Assembly (NCBI GenBank): GCA_017861415.1
Contig: JAGFXS010000049.1
Location: 1 to 15,586, forward strand
Origin: Bacillota bacterium
GTDB taxonomy: Bacteria; Bacillota; Clostridia; Oscillospirales; Oscillospiraceae
Direction: 5' to 3'
DNA: 15,586 bases
The translations under genes were made by a program, and so were the position numbers. The notes under the pieces are model-generated. The model searched no databases. It was not told where the DNA came from and worked only from the letters and a program-made list of their open reading frames with translations. This document shows, piece by piece, positions 13,802-15,586 of the stretch; position 1 is the first letter of the stretch; every line of letters begins with the position of its first letter.

Positions 13802-15088
13802 ATGACTTCACTCTTCCCCGACCTTTTGCGAGCAGTCATCACTGATGTTATGCTCATACTTTTGCTTTCCACCATGGCAACGCCTAAATACAAAAGCAAG
13901 GCTGTGTATATTTTTGCTACAGCCATTATATTGGTGGGAAACATCAGTGCCAACTATTACTTTTATCTTACAGGAAACTACACTGCTGTATTTTACGTTG
14001 ACCTTGCTATGCTCATGGTGATTGGAATTGCGCTAAAGCCTCTTTTTGCCGACAAAATCATGCAGTGGTGCTTCAGTTATATTACGATGCTAAATATTTA
14101 TGCCGTAGTGGTGTTCTTGAGTTACATACTTTGTGATATTTTCCCAAGACCCATTTATGGAAATGCTTATTTACGCTTGATTTTATTTTCGGTTATTGTT
14201 GGTGTGTTTCACAAGTGGGTATCAAAGCCATATCGCAAGGTGCTGGACTATTGGCATATCTACATGTTGCCGATTGTCTCACTGCTGGCTTGCTTATTGG
14301 GATACTTTTTTGGTGGTGACATTGAGGAAATGCTGATTTATAACGGCATACCGCTTATGCTTCTCATCCTTTTAGGCCTATCGGTATACATTTCTATTAT
14401 TCATTCGCTGAAAACCATCACAAAGCAATATGCTATGCGCGAGGAAAACCAAAAAATGCAGACAGAACGAGACTATTTGCATTTGGCTGCCGATAATATG
14501 ACCCAACGGCTAAAGCTGATGGAGGAGGTGGCTATACAGAACAGCCGCGCCGCCCATGACCGACGTCATTTTAACAATATGCTATTGGAGCTTCTGGAAC
14601 ATGGAGAAAGCGGTGAAGCGGCTGCCCTGCTGCAAAAGGAAACCGCCGACGCACCGAAGGTTAGCAAGATCTACTGTGAAAATCCCGCCGTCAATGCCGC
14701 CGTCTGCCACTATGCGGGTCTTGCGCAGCAGGCGGGAATTGATGCAGAAATTGAATTGGATATTCCCGTTGAGCTTACGGTGGACTCTTTGGAGCTTTCC
14801 ATGGTGGTGTCCAATTTGTTGGAAAACGCCATTCAAGCCTGCGAAAAGCTGCCTGAAGGAGCTAGACGCTATCTCCGCTTCACCTGTCGCAACATGGGGC
14901 GGCTGCTGTTAGAAATGGAAAATCCCTGTGCCGCGGATGTGACCCTTGCAGAAAATGGATATCCCGCCTCACAGGAGATAGGCCATGGCTTCGGCACCAA
15001 GAGTGTCATTGCCTTTGCAAAGCAGCATGACGGAGAACTTCTGTATAAACTAGAGCAGGGCATTTTTCGAGTGCGATTACTGGTGTGA
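13802..15088 (+). CDS. AgrC-like sensor histidine kinase (GHKL ATPase)
   Basis: This 428-residue membrane kinase has six or seven N-terminal membrane segments (roughly 9-25, 34-50, 62-80, 88-111, 124-140, 153-171 and 182-201), a helical linker (205-250), and a phosphoacceptor region HDRRHFNNML with H252. The GHKL ATPase domain follows, with an N-box (SNLLENAIQACEK; N338 and N342) and a G-box GHGFGTKSV (394-402). This is the HPK10/AgrC layout, which in known cases senses cyclic peptides. No agrB or agrD is seen, so the signal is unknown. The ATG at 13802 has AAAGGGGAA upstream and follows the regulator after two bases, so the two are surely co-transcribed. Confidence 0.9.
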   Translation: MTSLFPDLLRAVITDVMLILLLSTMATPKYKSKAVYIFATAIILVGNISANYYFYLTGNYTAVFYVDLAMLMVIGIALKPLFADKIMQWCFSYITMLNIYAVVVFLSYILCDIFPRPIYGNAYLRLILFSVIVGVFHKWVSKPYRKVLDYWHIYMLPIVSLLACLLGYFFGGDIEEMLIYNGIPLMLLILLGLSVYISIIHSLKTITKQYAMREENQKMQTERDYLHLAADNMTQRLKLMEEVAIQNSRAAHDRRHFNNMLLELLEHGESGEAAALLQKETADAPKVSKIYCENPAVNAAVCHYAGLAQQAGIDAEIELDIPVELTVDSLELSMVVSNLLENAIQACEKLPEGARRYLRFTCRNMGRLLLEMENPCAADVTLAENGYPASQEIGHGFGTKSVIAFAKQHDGELLYKLEQGIFRVRLLV

Positions 15089-15142
15089 GAACCAAGCGTT
15101 TTGTCAAGATGAAATTTCCACTAAATTTAAATTTTTAGGTGC

Positions 15143-15178
15143 AAAAATGAGTCTTTTAAGTGTGAAGGCTCATTTTTT
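15143..15178 (+). terminator. Intrinsic terminator after the two-component operon
   Basis: A 13-bp stem (15143-15155 with 15165-15177, one G-T pair) and a nine-base loop end in six Ts. It lies 54 bases after the kinase stop codon. The A-run on the 5' side would allow termination from the other direction too. Confidence 0.8.
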
Positions 15179-15252
15179 CTGTCTTGTTTAGTAATCTCTG
15201 GACAGAAAGTTGTAAAACCGTCATGGATTTCTGTGCAAAGGAGCGTGATCGA

Positions 15253-15465
15253 ATGGAAAACCGCAGACGAGAGGACGCCCCTTTGAGTGCCCCCAACGCC
15301 GAGGGGAATGTTTGGCCAAAGCAGGTTTGCCCTGCCTTTGAGCCAAGAGCCGACACTCCCGATAGAATGCGTCAGTGCTGGTATTGCCGCTGTGCCGACT
15401 TTCATTTGAAGAGATCTCGCGCGCTGGATGTTGGCGTGTGCTATTGGCCGAAGAAAATACTATAA
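15253..15465 (+). CDS. Small cysteine-rich protein of unknown function
   Basis: I do not recognise this 70-residue protein. It has five cysteines: C26 in WPKQVCPAFE, C42, C45 and C47 in RQCWYCRCADF, and C63 in VGVCYWPKK. The arrangement C-x15-C-x2-C-x17-C would suit a zinc or iron-sulphur site, but that is inference. It has no signal peptide or membrane segment, is rich in Arg, and the two WP-containing ends (WPKQVC, CYWPKK) frame the cysteine core. AAAGGAG lies nine bases before the ATG at 15253, good evidence that it is translated; a TTG at 15184 in frame lacks such a site. It follows the terminator of the kinase gene, so it probably has its own promoter, which I could not identify. Confidence 0.65.
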   Translation: MENRRREDAPLSAPNAEGNVWPKQVCPAFEPRADTPDRMRQCWYCRCADFHLKRSRALDVGVCYWPKKIL

Positions 15466-15569
15466 CGTACAGAGGAAAGAAACGATGAAATGAACAAGCC
15501 CTAGGATTCGCTTTTTTCGTGGTGGTTTGTTTGATGGCCCTCCATTAGTGCCGCTACTACTTAACCTGC

Positions 15570-15586
15570 GTTGACAAAGCGTCAAC
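15570..15586. promoter_or_regulatory. Inverted repeat over a consensus -35 hexamer at the window edge
   Basis: GTTGAC (15570-15575) and GTCAAC (15581-15586) flank five bases, and TTGACA (15571-15576) is a perfect -35. This may be the promoter and operator of a gene beyond the right edge, but no -10 can be seen because the window ends. The stretch 15466-15569 holds no gene I can support. Confidence 0.3.

Overview
The window reads as chromosomal DNA of a Gram-positive anaerobe of the Clostridia, plausibly an Oscillospiraceae-like gut bacterium. The grounds are a compact type II fatty acid synthesis cluster with FabK as the enoyl reductase, a T-box tRNA-sensing leader, strong AGGAGG-type ribosome sites, TTGACA/TATAAT promoters, a LytTR/GHKL two-component pair and an iron-dependent alcohol dehydrogenase. 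The genus is inference.

Left half, minus strand (about 7.4 kb down to 1): a tightly packed operon acpP-fabK-fabD-fabG-fabF-accB-fabZ-accC-accD-accA. accA runs off the left edge. Neighbouring genes overlap or lie 3-30 bases apart. AccA, AccB, AccC and AccD form acetyl-CoA carboxylase and make malonyl-CoA. FabD moves malonate to AcpP. FabF, FabG, FabZ and FabK run the elongation cycle. fabH, which starts the cycle, is not in the window. A near-consensus promoter (7565-7592) lies upstream, with a perfect 25-bp interrupted palindrome over the expected start of transcription. A TetR-family regulator gene lies just upstream in the same direction and is the obvious candidate regulator.

Middle (8.2-10.1 kb): the tetR promoter, a perfect 34-bp terminator palindrome, and an iron-type alcohol dehydrogenase gene on the minus strand. 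The dehydrogenase keeps its metal ligands but lacks about 50 residues of its N-terminal nucleotide-binding domain. Its promoter region is rich in small palindromes. Divergent from it, on the plus strand, a T-box leader with an AUG (Met) specifier and a full antiterminator/terminator switch precedes metN-metI-metQ, a methionine ABC importer. The layout predicts that uncharged tRNA-Met turns on methionine uptake.

Right part (12.7-15.6 kb, plus strand): a strong terminator closes metNIQ. Next comes a 9-bp inverted repeat enclosing a G-quadruplex-type G-run array, then a promoter and an AgrA-like LytTR response regulator with an AgrC-like GHKL histidine kinase. No agrB or agrD is visible. After another terminator there is a 70-residue cysteine-rich protein that I do not recognise. 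The right edge carries a consensus -35 hexamer inside an inverted repeat.

I found no CRISPR array, rRNA, tRNA, insertion sequence or phage gene. The points most worth a second look are the palindrome/TetR control of fatty acid synthesis, the internally deleted dehydrogenase, the Met T-box, the inverted repeat with its G-run array, and the small cysteine protein.
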